Shown in pieces: positions 7,808 to 15,500 of a DNA stretch of 22,022 bases. Source of the stretch: Gammaproteobacteria bacterium (GTDB lineage: Bacteria > Pseudomonadota > Gammaproteobacteria > Ga0077536). Position 1 is the stretch's first letter, and every line of letters starts with the position of its first letter. The notes beneath the pieces were generated by a model, which ran no database searches, was not told the DNA's origin, and saw nothing but the letters and a program-made list of their open reading frames with translations. Made by a program: the position numbers and the translations under genes. The stretch lies in the NCBI GenBank assembly GCA_030639105.1, contig DAOWDI010000146.1, positions 1 to 22,022 on the forward strand, read 5' to 3'.

Positions 7808-8995
7808 GTGCGTAATCAACGTGAAATCGTCGTTTTAAGTGCCGTGCGTACGGCCATCGGCGGGTATGGCGGCACGCTCAAGGACCAACCACCCACCGAA
7901 CTCGCCGCAACGGTGGTGCGTGAAGCGGTGCAACGCGCCGGTATTGAACCAGCCAAGGTGGGCCACTGCGTGTTCGGCAACGTGATCCATACCGAAGCCC
8001 GGGATATGTATCTGTCGCGGGTGGCGGCAATCAATGGCGGTCTGCCAATCGAAACACCTGCCTTCACCGTAAATCGATTGTGCGGAAGCGGCCTGCAGGC
8101 CATCGTGTCGGCCGCCCAGATCATTAAGCTCGGAGACGCCGACGCAGCCGTGGCCGGCGGTGCGGAATGCATGAGCCGGGTGCCCTATTGGCTCCCGAAG
8201 ATGCGCTGGGGGCAGCACATGAGCGATGGACAGGTTGTAGATGCCATGGTGGGCGCGTTGACCGATCCCTTCGACAACTGCCACATGGGAGTGACCGCGG
8301 AAAATATCGCCCAGAAGTGGGGCATCTCGCGCGAAGATCAGGATAAACTGGCGGTCGAAAGCCATCGGCGCGCCGCCAACGCCATCGACGAAGGTCATTT
8401 CACCGACCAGATCGTTCCTATCGAAATCAAGTCTCGCAAGGGCGTCACCGTGTTCGATACCGATGAGCATGTACGCCGCGATGCCACGGTGGAAGGGTTG
8501 GCAAAACTGCGCCCGGTCTTCAATAGGGCAGGCTCGGTCACGCCGGGCAATGCCTCGGGCATCAATGACGCGGCCGCCGCGGTGGTATTAATGGAACAGA
8601 GCACCGCCGAAAACGCAGGGCTCAAACCGATGGCTCGCATGGTGGACTACTCGCTGGCCGCCGTTGACCCCAAGTACATGGGTATCGGACCGGTTCCCGC
8701 AGTCAAAAACCTACTGGAAAAAACCGGACTGGGTATCGGCGATATCGATGTCTTCGAGGTCAACGAGGCATTTGCCGCCCAGGCACTGGCGGTGTGCCGC
8801 GACCTTGATCTGCCAATGGAGCGGACGAATCCCAACGGCAGTGGGATCTCATTGGGTCATCCCATCGGAGCCACCGGCTGCATCGTGTCGGTGAAAGCCA
8901 TTCATGAACTGCAACGCACCGGTGGGCGCTACGCCCTAGTCGCCCTATGTATTGGCGGCGGACAGGGTATTGGTGCAGTGTTTGAACGTATGTAG
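7808..8995 (+). CDS. phaA: Acetyl-CoA acetyltransferase (beta-ketothiolase)
   Basis: The 395-residue thiolase condenses two acetyl-CoA to acetoacetyl-CoA, the first step of polyhydroxybutyrate synthesis. Catalytic residues are in place: nucleophile C92 in VNRLCGSGLQAIVSAAQ, H351 in SLGHPIGATG, and C381 in ALCIGGGQG. N319-E-A-F of FEVNEAFAAQ is also conserved. Length is typical for the family (about 390-395). The start is a GTG with GGAG at 7797-7800, seven bases away; the sequence from RNQREIVVLSAVRTAIG fits the normal N-terminus. A gene for acetoacetyl-CoA reductase follows 111 bases downstream, which supports a role in polymer synthesis over fatty-acid breakdown. A polymerase gene (phaC) is not in the window. 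A degradative or biosynthetic thiolase of another pathway cannot be excluded from sequence alone. Confidence 0.88.
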   Translation: MRNQREIVVLSAVRTAIGGYGGTLKDQPPTELAATVVREAVQRAGIEPAKVGHCVFGNVIHTEARDMYLSRVAAINGGLPIETPAFTVNRLCGSGLQAIVSAAQIIKLGDADAAVAGGAECMSRVPYWLPKMRWGQHMSDGQVVDAMVGALTDPFDNCHMGVTAENIAQKWGISREDQDKLAVESHRRAANAIDEGHFTDQIVPIEIKSRKGVTVFDTDEHVRRDATVEGLAKLRPVFNRAGSVTPGNASGINDAAAAVVLMEQSTAENAGLKPMARMVDYSLAAVDPKYMGIGPVPAVKNLLEKTGLGIGDIDVFEVNEAFAAQALAVCRDLDLPMERTNPNGSGISLGHPIGATGCIVSVKAIHELQRTGGRYALVALCIGGGQGIGAVFERM

Positions 8996-9092
8996 TCACC
9001 CTCAAGCCTGGGCGGCTGCCGGAGAATAGGAGCCTCGACTCGAAGGAAAGCTCGTTTAAGGTAGATTTTTTCATTGGAAACCACCAATAACA

Positions 9093-9098
9093 GAGGAG
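9093..9098 (+). promoter_or_regulatory. Ribosome binding site deciding the phaB start
   Basis: GAGGAG lies eight bases before ATG 9107. No comparable site precedes the in-frame TTG at 9074, so the ATG is preferred. Confidence 0.75.
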
Positions 9099-9106
9099 CA
9101 CACAAC

Positions 9107-9829
9107 ATGGCACGAATGACATTAGTAACCGGCGGTACCCGCGGCATAGGTGCGGCGATTTCTGTGGCGCTGCGCGACGCGGACTATACGGTGGCGGCCA
9201 ATTATGGGGGTAATGAAGACGCTGCCAGGGCATTTTCGGAAAAGACCGGTATCCCCGTCTACAAATTCGATGTCGGTAAGTTCGATCAGTGTGAAGAGGC
9301 CGTGAGGCAGATCGAGAATGATATCGGGGCTATCGACATTCTGGTCAACAATGCGGGGATCACACGCGACGGAACCTTGCACAAAATGAGTCCGGTGCGC
9401 TGGGAGGAGGTCATCCGTACCAATCTGACCTCCTGCTATAACCTGTGCCGGTGTGTCATTGACGGCATGCGAGAGCGAAATTTTGGTCGAATTGTCAATA
9501 TTGGTTCCATAAACGGGCAGGCCGGGCAATATGGACAGGTCAACTATGCGGCGGCCAAATCGGGTATTCATGGTTTCACCAAGGCACTCGCACTCGAGGG
9601 GGCGTCGAAGGGCATTACGGTAAATGCCATTGCACCGGGTTATGTCAACACCGATATGGTGCGCGCGGTGCCGGAAAAAGTATTACAAAAGATCATCGCC
9701 ACCATCCCGGCGGGCCGGCTTGGCGAGCCCGAAGATATCGCGCGCAGTGTAATGTTTCTGGTGGCGGATGAAGCCGACTTCATTACCGGTTCGACGTTGT
9801 CTATCAATGGCGGTCAGCATATGTACTGA
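9107..9829 (+). CDS. phaB: Acetoacetyl-CoA reductase (NADPH-dependent)
   Basis: This 240-residue classical short-chain dehydrogenase reduces acetoacetyl-CoA to (R)-3-hydroxybutyryl-CoA for polyhydroxybutyrate synthesis. The cofactor loop TGGTRGIG spans 8-15, NNAG lies at 81-84, and the catalytic residues are S134 (IGSINGQAGQYGQ), Y147 and K151 (YAAAK). GQAGQYGQVNYAAAKSG and the C-terminal TLSINGGQHMY are characteristic of PhaB proteins. I chose the ATG at 9107 because GAGGAG at 9093-9098 is well spaced and the family starts at this point. An in-frame TTG 33 bases earlier has no ribosome site and would add unrelated residues. It follows phaA on the same strand, probably co-transcribed. FabG (3-oxoacyl-ACP reductase) is the main alternative, less likely given the neighbour. 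Confidence 0.88.
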   Translation: MARMTLVTGGTRGIGAAISVALRDADYTVAANYGGNEDAARAFSEKTGIPVYKFDVGKFDQCEEAVRQIENDIGAIDILVNNAGITRDGTLHKMSPVRWEEVIRTNLTSCYNLCRCVIDGMRERNFGRIVNIGSINGQAGQYGQVNYAAAKSGIHGFTKALALEGASKGITVNAIAPGYVNTDMVRAVPEKVLQKIIATIPAGRLGEPEDIARSVMFLVADEADFITGSTLSINGGQHMY

Positions 9830-9933
9830 CAGTCGATTGAAACCGTCACCGGAAGCGATTATCACGTTGCGACTGTTGCGACTGTAGGAAATACGGCAAT
9901 TCCAGTCGTTGCTTGGTCGCGGCACGGCGCCCT

Positions 9934-10272
9934 TCAGTCGGTGATCTTCTTGTGCAGATGAGGCAGCGAATCGGCATCACCGGCCTTCATATATCGCTCT
10001 TCATCGCCTGTGCGCGTGACATTTTCGTATACACCGTCATCACGTTTTACGAGCTTCGTGAATCCGATCTCCTTGAGCTTGGCATCTCCGGTCGGCAGGC
10101 TGATGCCGGGCGCGGACAGCACCTTGCGCACCGGAGCCGCGAACTCCGTTTCTCCCATGGGTAACTGCCCCGCATAACAGACTTCGCCCCACATCGTCAG
10201 CACGACATCCACGCCATGCCTGACTTCTATGGTCTGACTGTTCGCTTCACAGTAATAGTCGTAACAGGGCAT
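9934..10272 (-). CDS. Small FmdB-like protein with degenerate zinc-ribbon N-terminus
   Basis: The 112-residue protein begins MPCYDYYCEANSQTIEVRHG, which resembles the start of FmdB-type zinc-ribbon proteins (MPxYxYxC). The usual two CxxC pairs are missing: only C3, C8 and C32 are present, so metal binding is doubtful. The middle part (MGETEFAAPVRKVLSAPG) looks like the weakly conserved tail of such proteins in sulfur- or methane-oxidising proteobacteria, by memory. No signal peptide or membrane helix is seen. It lies 71 bases downstream of trmH on the same strand and converges with phaB. The ATG lacks a clear Shine-Dalgarno sequence. Function is unknown; I am confident it is a real gene but less so of the family. 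Confidence 0.6.
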   Translation of the reverse strand: MPCYDYYCEANSQTIEVRHGVDVVLTMWGEVCYAGQLPMGETEFAAPVRKVLSAPGISLPTGDAKLKEIGFTKLVKRDDGVYENVTRTGDEERYMKAGDADSLPHLHKKITD

Positions 10273-10343
10273 CAGCTAAGATTTCATCACGCAATCATGG
10301 AGCCGCGGATTATCCGCGTACTATGGCGCAAACCCGGTGAATT

Positions 10344-11057
10344 TCAATGCTCTCGGTGCGCACTGGCCAGGTATTCGATCCCTTCGCGCCGATTTCCAGA
10401 GATAGGCTCATGGATTTCCCCGTTATCGTCCAAGCTTGGGTACGGCCGTCCTCGCGCCCGGCAGTATCGTGCAACGGCCGGGTGCAGCCATTCGAACAAT
10501 AATCGCGTGTATTCCTCCTCACCGATCCTGCAGCTTGCATAAAGCCCTGCTTGTTCGCGCTGCCTGGCCGCTTCGAAAAGAATGATGCCGGCCGCAACCG
10601 ATACATTAAGTGACTCGACCATACCCATCAGTGGAATATGAATGCGCCCGTGGGCATTAGCTGATGCTGCACCCGACAAGCCGTCCAATTCGGAGCCAAA
10701 CACAATGACTACCGGCACAGTGTAGTCCACCCCACGAAAGTCGACCGTACCCGGCCCGACATCCGCGGCTAGAATGGTAAATCCGCTGTGGCGAAACCCG
10801 GCATAGGCGGCCGAGATAGTGCGGTGGTGACGTACGGCGATCCATTTCTCCGTACCGCCGGCAGTCTTGTGCCCCAACTTGACATCCGCCGGATCCTCGG
10901 CGATCGCATGGATCACGCCAACCCCGACGGCATCGCAGGTGCGCGCCAACGCACCCAGATTGCGTGTCTTGTGTACGTTCTCCATCGCTACGGTCAAATC
11001 CGGCTGCCGGCGCGACAGCGTCGCGGCGATGCGTTTGAATCTTCTCGATCCGGTCAA
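10344..11057 (-). CDS. trmH: tRNA (guanosine(18)-2'-O)-methyltransferase TrmH
   Basis: The 237-residue SPOUT-class enzyme methylates the ribose of G18 in the D-loop of tRNAs using S-adenosylmethionine. The N-terminal RRQPDLTVAMENVHKTRNLGA is very close to E. coli TrmH (SpoU). Motif 1 has N33 and R39 (ARTCDAVGV), motif 2 is VFGSELDGLSG (119-129), and motif 3 is IPLMGMVESLNVSVAAG (141-157), which forms the trefoil knot. Near the C-terminus, ARGRPYPSLDDNGEI matches the family. The start is a TTG: an in-frame TGA lies a few codons upstream, no ATG is available, and GAGGTGA (11065-11071) sits seven bases before it. The small FmdB-like gene follows on the same strand. Confidence 0.92.
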   Translation of the reverse strand: MTGSRRFKRIAATLSRRQPDLTVAMENVHKTRNLGALARTCDAVGVGVIHAIAEDPADVKLGHKTAGGTEKWIAVRHHRTISAAYAGFRHSGFTILAADVGPGTVDFRGVDYTVPVVIVFGSELDGLSGAASANAHGRIHIPLMGMVESLNVSVAAGIILFEAARQREQAGLYASCRIGEEEYTRLLFEWLHPAVARYCRARGRPYPSLDDNGEIHEPISGNRREGIEYLASAHREH

Positions 11058-11249
11058 GAGTGAATCACCTCAAAGCGCCGCTAGCTGCCGCCCAGAAGGA
11101 ACCCGCTCTACGCGCAAATAGTGCAATTACATTCATCCGAATTATCGACCTGCATGTCCATTCCTGACGCAAACACTGTATGCGTATAACCATCTTTGGC
11201 ATGCTCTGCCACCAGCGTTATCGCCGACGAATTGCGCCAACAGTTCGCG
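11058..11249. other. Intergenic region between traB-like gene and trmH
   Basis: This 192-base gap lies between two minus-strand genes and should contain the trmH promoter. A minus-strand frame from GTG 11212 to 11108 would encode 34 residues ending DECNCTICA, with a small cysteine cluster. It has no clear ribosome site and I do not call it a gene. Confidence 0.3.
11065..11071 (-). promoter_or_regulatory. Ribosome binding site supporting the TTG start of trmH
   Basis: On the minus strand this reads GAGGTGA and ends seven bases before TTG 11057. It is a strong site, and with the upstream in-frame stop it settles the TTG as the trmH start. Confidence 0.75.
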
Positions 11250-12458
11250 TCAACTGAATAGATGCTGACCGATGCGAAATCCGGCAAGGTAGGTTCCCGC
11301 CGCCGATCCCAGCGTACTCAGCACAAAAACAAGTAAAGTACGCGCGACGCGATTGTGGCGCCAGCCGTGAAAACTCGATGTATCGGTTCGCAGCCGCGAG
11401 AAATCACCGACCGTCGGTTTGCGTAGATAGGCCTCCACCAAAGCGGTGACGAAGCCAGCGCCGATCGTCGGGTTAAGCGATGTTATCGGCGCCGCGACAA
11501 AGGCGCTCATGACGGTCAGAACGTGGCCGCCGGCGATCGCGGCGCCCAGCGCGGACAATCCGCCGTTTATCACGACCCATTCCGTAACCAGGGTCAGCCC
11601 CAATGAGGGACTGCGGTAGAATCCGATCCCAAAGCCGATAAAAACGAGGGCGACTATCAACCACGGGATCGTTTTGACCCATGTCGATCCTGGTGGGATC
11701 TGTGAGAGTTCCGAGATGACTTCATGCGTCTCGCTTTCGCCGGCGCGCAGGTCTTTTTCGACGCCCCTCAGGTGGCCGGCGCCAACGACCGCGAGGATCC
11801 GTTTTGGCCCGTCTACGGCAAGTTGACGCAACTTGGCCGCCATGAATCGATCACGCTCGGTAATGAGAGGCTCATAGATTTCCGCGGCGGTCTCGGCGAA
11901 TTGCGCGAACGTCGTCTCTAATAGATCGCCGTCCTTGAGCTTTTCGATCTCCTCCTCGTCGATCTCCTCATGGACGACAACGCTGGTGAGGAGGCCCGAA
12001 AACAGATAGAAACGCCGCCACCACGGCACATTGCGGTAGATCCGTTTCAAGGTTGTACCGATTTCCCGATCGATAAGCGCCAGGCGGCATCCCATCGCCC
12101 GCGCTCGTTCTATCGCGGCGTGCATCTCCGCGCCAGGTTCGATATCGAACTGATCGGCGATCCGCTGCTGGAACGCACCCATCGCCAGCATCGCGGTTAC
12201 CATCGGTGCCCGGCCCGTTCTGATAACCTGGAAGAGGTCCATTTTGTGCAGCGCGTCGGGATCCTCAAATGCCTTGAAGCGGCTCGCGCAAAGCTCGATA
12301 GCGACAATATCCCACGCCCCATCCGTGATCTCATTTTCGACAGCCTCGACACTGGCGCGCGACACATGTGCGGTACCCAGAAGGCGAACGGTTGTATCCC
12401 CAATTTCTACCTCGGCGAACGGCTGTTCGACGAGATGCGTTTCTTGTTGTATATCCAT
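11250..12458 (-). CDS. TraB/GumN-family membrane protein
   Basis: The 402-residue protein belongs to the TraB (pheromone-shutdown) family. The N-terminal soluble domain (about 15-235) carries the conserved LLGTAHVSRAS (26-36), AIELCASRF (53-61), ITERDRFMA (199-207) and VVGAGHLRGV (224-233); these two GTAH/GAGH histidine motifs and the ERD motif define the family, thought to be an ancient metalloprotease-like fold related to erythromycin-esterase/TIKI proteins. About four hydrophobic helices follow between 262 and 397, including WLIVALVFIGFGIGF and LLVFVLSTLGSAAGTYLAGF. In Enterococcus a TraB limits pheromone output, but bacterial chromosomal homologues mostly have unknown roles. The ATG overlaps the upstream stop by one base (TGATG), so its translation is probably coupled to the retropepsin-like gene. 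Confidence 0.85.
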   Translation of the reverse strand: MDIQQETHLVEQPFAEVEIGDTTVRLLGTAHVSRASVEAVENEITDGAWDIVAIELCASRFKAFEDPDALHKMDLFQVIRTGRAPMVTAMLAMGAFQQRIADQFDIEPGAEMHAAIERARAMGCRLALIDREIGTTLKRIYRNVPWWRRFYLFSGLLTSVVVHEEIDEEEIEKLKDGDLLETTFAQFAETAAEIYEPLITERDRFMAAKLRQLAVDGPKRILAVVGAGHLRGVEKDLRAGESETHEVISELSQIPPGSTWVKTIPWLIVALVFIGFGIGFYRSPSLGLTLVTEWVVINGGLSALGAAIAGGHVLTVMSAFVAAPITSLNPTIGAGFVTALVEAYLRKPTVGDFSRLRTDTSSFHGWRHNRVARTLLVFVLSTLGSAAGTYLAGFRIGQHLFS

Positions 12459-12748
12459 CAGGTCCGTGAAACATCCACTATGAAGCCATGACGTAACCAG
12501 TTACGCCCCAGCAGTAATTTTTCTTTGGCGCGGGTGCGATCGTTGATCGAGGATACGGTCGCGCCGGTATTCAGCCGTGCCGAAAACCGCAACCCCGCTT
12601 CGTCGATAAACCCGGCCTCTATCGCAGGCAACCGCTGATGTCGAGCCCACCCGTAGCCGACAAGCCCCCCCGCCAGGGCGCAACCGAGTCCGATGACCAG
12701 TCGCACACGATTAGTGGGAGACAGGCTGAAAACTTGAAGGATTTGCAT
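12458..12748 (-). CDS. Membrane-anchored retropepsin-like (PF05618 type) protein, internally shortened, probably inactive
   Basis: The 96-residue product has one membrane helix (about 16-34), then FIDEAGLRFSARLNTGATVSS, which matches the DTGA active-site region of the bacterial retropepsin-like family once called ATP-dependent zinc proteases. The catalytic Asp is Asn here (N60-TGA). It then jumps directly to NDRTRAKEKLLLGRNWLRHG and FIVDVSRT, which match the C-terminal LLLGRxxL ... VDPSRT part of the family. The usual segment of some 50-70 residues between these two blocks is missing, while the reading frame is kept. I infer an in-frame internal deletion plus loss of the catalytic residue: either a remnant or a non-catalytic short form. 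Its TGA overlaps the traB-like ATG, so it may persist because it drives translation of that gene. No Shine-Dalgarno sequence is seen. Confidence 0.6.
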   Translation of the reverse strand: MQILQVFSLSPTNRVRLVIGLGCALAGGLVGYGWARHQRLPAIEAGFIDEAGLRFSARLNTGATVSSINDRTRAKEKLLLGRNWLRHGFIVDVSRT

Positions 12749-13113
12749 AGACGAATGATATTTGAGGCGGGTACAAATATATAGTATCGCCGCGGCACGG
12801 ACCGGGCTAAATACCCAATTTCGATTCAGTCTCGATTCGACAACCCAACGCTAGCCTACTTGTACAAGAGTGGTTGAGGAGTCGGATCGTGCGCCGTTCG
12901 CGCCAGGCAAAGGGCATCGCAGTGTCCCCGCCGCTTCTATGGAATGCACGGCTACCGGCCGCCCACATGGCGCTATCCTCACTCACTCTACCATCACCAT
13001 CGCCTACACTGACAACAAATGCCACCGCTGGCATCACGGCCCACAACATTTTAAAATTGGCCGTTCCCTTCCTAGGATCTGTCGATAATCTGCCCGCGGG
13101 CGGCTAAAATAAC
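12749..13113. other. 365-base intergenic region between divergent genes
   Basis: This stretch separates the minus-strand retropepsin-like/traB pair from rep on the plus strand. Short frames on both strands have no recognisable similarity, no ribosome sites, and odd composition, so I call none. An AT-rich patch (about 12760-12785) lies just upstream of the retropepsin-like start and may hold its promoter. A CGATTC direct repeat occurs at about 12821-12836. GCCCGCGGGC, a perfect 10-base palindrome, occurs shortly before rep. No clear -35/-10 pair is visible. Confidence 0.4.
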
Positions 13114-15111
13114 GTGACTAAATTAAACCCCCATCAACGGGAAGCGATACGCTACGTCGACGGCCCATTATTTGTCCTCGCGGGCGCTGGCAGCGGCAAA
13201 ACGCGGGTTATCAGCGAGAAAATTTCATCCCTGATTAAACGCGGGTTCGCGGATCCGCACCATATCGCCGCGATCACTTTCACCAATAAAGCGGCAAACG
13301 AAATGCGCACCCGTCTGCGCCGTAAACGATCGGATCCAAAACCGTGGATCTCGACATTCCACACGCTGTGCCTGAGGATCCTACGTCAGGAGTACGCGAA
13401 CCTCGGGTACCGTAGCGGTTTCTCGATCATGGACAGCAAGGACTGCGAGAACCTTATCACCGATATTCTCCGCCGGAGTACGGCGAACGACCTAGCGGCG
13501 GTAAGGGCCGTCCAGCATCGGATATCCGGTTTGAAAGCCGCATTAGCAACACCGGCAGCGGCGCTGAGCACCGACGCTCAGGATCCGATCAGCCAGCTTA
13601 CAGCCGCATGCTATGCACAGTACGACGAAGCGCTAAAGGCGTTCAACGCAGTCGACTTCGATGACCTCATCATGCTACCGGTCATGCGGCTCCAAGCCGA
13701 CGCACAAGCGCGCGAGTACTGGCAGAACGAGATCAGGTACCTGCTCGTTGACGAATATCAGGATACGAATTCAATGCAGTATGAGTTCGTGCGCCTATTG
13801 GTCGGTCAGCAAGGAATGCTCACCGTAGTCGGTGATGACGACCAGTCGATATACGCATGGCGCGGTGCACGCCCGGAAAATCTCGCTCAGCTGCAGAACG
13901 ATTTTCCCATATTGAAGGTGATCAAGCTCGAACAGAATTACCGCTCCGTCGGTACGATACTAAATGCGGCCAACCACCTGATCGCAAACAACCCACATGT
14001 GTTCGAAAAGCGGTTGTGGAGCGAACGCGGGTACGGCGAAAAGATCCGCGTCAACAGTGCGAAGGACGAGCATGACGAAGTGGCATTCATAGCGAATCAG
14101 ATCCTGCACGAGCGATTGATCGGCCAGCGCAACTTCAGCGACTACGCGGTACTGTTTCGCAGCAACCATCAAGCGCGGCTTTTTGAGGGCGCGTTTCGCG
14201 AACGCGACATTCCCTACGTGCTGTCCGGTGGGCATTCATTTTTCGACTACACCGAAATCAAAGATATTATCTGCTACCTGCGTCTGATCGCGAACCCGGA
14301 CGATGACAACGCCTTGCTCCGGATCATCAATACACCGCGCCGGAGCATCGGTCTGAGCAGCGTGCGTAAACTGACTGCGCACGCCGGTGATCTCGGTTCG
14401 CGATTGAGCGCGGCCGGCTGCGACGAACGCTTCATCGCCCAACTTTTGCCACGGGTCGCAAAAAACGTTCATACCTTTTTTTCGTGGATTGCACGCACTC
14501 ACCAGACGGCAGAGGACGAGGCGCCGGCAACGGTCGCCGCTCAAATCGTAGCGGATATCGGTTATCGCGATTGGATTGAGCAAACGAGTGAGAACGAGGC
14601 GAAAGCGGCACGGAAGATCGAAAATGTTGAGGAACTATTGAGATGGATCGGCCGTATCCAATCCAGTGATCCGAATAAGTCGATACAAGACATTGTCGCG
14701 GCACTCACCTTGTTCGATATCGTGGAGCGCCAAGACGATAAGGAGATCGGCGACAAGGTAGCGCTCATGACGCTGCATGCGGCTAAGGGCCTCGAGTTTC
14801 CACATGTTTTTCTCGCCGGGATGGAAGAAAATATTCTGCCGCACAAGTCCAGCATCGAAGAGGAAACCATAGAGGAAGAGCGCCGTGTTGCCTATGTCGG
14901 CATTACCCGGGCGCAGATCTCATTGACCTTATCGTTTGCGCGCTCGCGCCGCCGCTATGGCCAAATCGAGGTGTGTGAACCCAGCCGGTTCATTGCGGAG
15001 CTGCCAGCGGACGATCTTGCTTGGATCGGCAATAGGGAGAGCGACGCTACGGACCGCGCCGCCGGAGAAAAGACCTTATCCAGCCTGAAGCAGATGCTGC
15101 AAACACCATGA
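13114..15111 (+). CDS. rep: ATP-dependent DNA helicase Rep
   Basis: The 665-residue superfamily 1A helicase unwinds DNA 3'-to-5' and clears proteins ahead of replication forks. Visible motifs are Walker A GAGSGKT (24-30), Ia TFTNKAANEM, Walker B DEYQDTN (from D213), III GDDDQSIYAWRGA, IV QNYRS, V TLHAAKGLEFPHVF (from T553) and VI EERRVAYVGITRAQ. The run LHAAKGLEFPHVFLAGMEEN followed by LPHKSSIEEE and the C-terminal EPSRFIAELPADDLAW identify Rep rather than UvrD or PcrA. Length is close to E. coli Rep (673). The start is GTG 13114, giving the usual NPHQREAI N-terminus; there is no Shine-Dalgarno sequence. It is probably transcribed alone. Confidence 0.95.
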   Translation: MTKLNPHQREAIRYVDGPLFVLAGAGSGKTRVISEKISSLIKRGFADPHHIAAITFTNKAANEMRTRLRRKRSDPKPWISTFHTLCLRILRQEYANLGYRSGFSIMDSKDCENLITDILRRSTANDLAAVRAVQHRISGLKAALATPAAALSTDAQDPISQLTAACYAQYDEALKAFNAVDFDDLIMLPVMRLQADAQAREYWQNEIRYLLVDEYQDTNSMQYEFVRLLVGQQGMLTVVGDDDQSIYAWRGARPENLAQLQNDFPILKVIKLEQNYRSVGTILNAANHLIANNPHVFEKRLWSERGYGEKIRVNSAKDEHDEVAFIANQILHERLIGQRNFSDYAVLFRSNHQARLFEGAFRERDIPYVLSGGHSFFDYTEIKDIICYLRLIANPDDDNALLRIINTPRRSIGLSSVRKLTAHAGDLGSRLSAAGCDERFIAQLLPRVAKNVHTFFSWIARTHQTAEDEAPATVAAQIVADIGYRDWIEQTSENEAKAARKIENVEELLRWIGRIQSSDPNKSIQDIVAALTLFDIVERQDDKEIGDKVALMTLHAAKGLEFPHVFLAGMEENILPHKSSIEEETIEEERRVAYVGITRAQISLTLSFARSRRRYGQIEVCEPSRFIAELPADDLAWIGNRESDATDRAAGEKTLSSLKQMLQTP

Positions 15112-15281
15112 GGGTACGACCTTCACGCCCGGCGTTTATCGGATCCCCGCTCATACTCATGGCAAGTTCGCCCACTTATTTGACGGTGTACATAGCGCTC
15201 GATCCGCACGCGACTACCGCCAAGGCGCGAGACCTATTGCCGGAGACGTATTATTGCCTGGTATCGACGGGTAAGAAATAG
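15108..15281 (+). CDS. Possible 57-residue ORF overlapping the rep stop
   Basis: An ATG overlaps the rep stop codon as ATGA and opens a 57-residue frame (MRVRPSRPAFIGSPLILMAS, then a more polar half ending VSTGKK). The overlap is the pattern expected for coupled translation. I recognise no family, and there is no independent ribosome site. It could be a chance frame or a remnant of a longer gene. Confidence is low. Confidence 0.2.
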   Translation: MRVRPSRPAFIGSPLILMASSPTYLTVYIALDPHATTAKARDLLPETYYCLVSTGKK

Positions 15282-15319
15282 GCGACGCATAGGTGGGCGG
15301 TTGGTTGGTGGCGTTGGGC

Positions 15320-15335
15320 GTCACCGCAGGGTGAC
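15320..15335. promoter_or_regulatory. Dyad, candidate upstream activator site for the sigma-54 promoter
   Basis: GTCACC and GGTGAC form a perfect dyad with a four-base centre, about 120 bases upstream of the sigma-54 promoter. The CACC/GGTG half-sites resemble those of NtrC-type activators, whose usual spacing is one base longer. It could also be a weak hairpin after rep, since AATTT follows. The role is inferred from position only. Confidence 0.35.
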
Positions 15336-15412
15336 AATTTACGGCCTTGGACTTCGGCGTATTCGCCGCCGTCGCCCGCTCAAGTCACCAACAGTCAATA
15401 TTTATTTATACA

Positions 15413-15425
15413 ATTCAATTAGTTA
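15413..15425 (+). promoter_or_regulatory. Possible IHF binding site in an AT-rich bend
   Basis: ATTCAATTAGTTA matches the IHF consensus WATCAANNNNTTR with one mismatch. It lies within a markedly AT-rich stretch (about 15390-15440) in otherwise GC-rich DNA, between the dyad and the sigma-54 promoter, where IHF commonly bends DNA for activator contact. AT-rich sequence gives such matches by chance fairly often. Confidence 0.4.
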
Positions 15426-15452
15426 TATATTTATTCTTTTGTTGCTGTCGAT

Positions 15453-15468
15453 TGGCACGGAATCTGCT
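15453..15468 (+). promoter_or_regulatory. Sigma-54 (RpoN) promoter
   Basis: TGGCACGGAATCTGCT matches the -24/-12 consensus TGGCACGNNNNTTGCW at every fixed position except one (C for the first T of TTGC). The GG and GC elements have the exact spacing. The expected transcription start, about 12 bases past the GC, falls near 15479, giving a leader of about 22 bases that contains the AAGGAG ribosome site of the gene at 15501. This promoter needs an enhancer-binding protein; none is encoded in the window. Confidence 0.75.
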
Positions 15469-15486
15469 TATTGTTCATACAAGGAC

Positions 15487-15492
15487 AAGGAG
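15487..15492 (+). promoter_or_regulatory. Ribosome binding site of the small sigma-54-driven gene
   Basis: AAGGAG lies eight bases before ATG 15501. It decides this start over an in-frame TTG at 15471, which lies upstream of the predicted transcript start. Confidence 0.75.
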
Positions 15493-15500
15493 ATACGAAT

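Noticed and set aside
7835..8470. 211-codon minus-strand frame antisense to phaA
   Set aside because: No family resemblance and fully covered by phaA; a shadow of its codon use.
9074..9106. In-frame TTG extending phaB by 11 residues
   Set aside because: No ribosome site and residues unlike the family; GAGGAG before ATG 9107 is decisive.
9862..9886. Tandem TTGCGACTG repeat after phaB
   Set aside because: Only two copies of nine bases; too short to call a repeat array or a regulatory site.
12807..13107. Overlapping short frames on both strands between the retropepsin-like gene and rep
   Set aside because: No ribosome sites, no recognisable motifs, and mutually contradictory frames; treated as non-coding.
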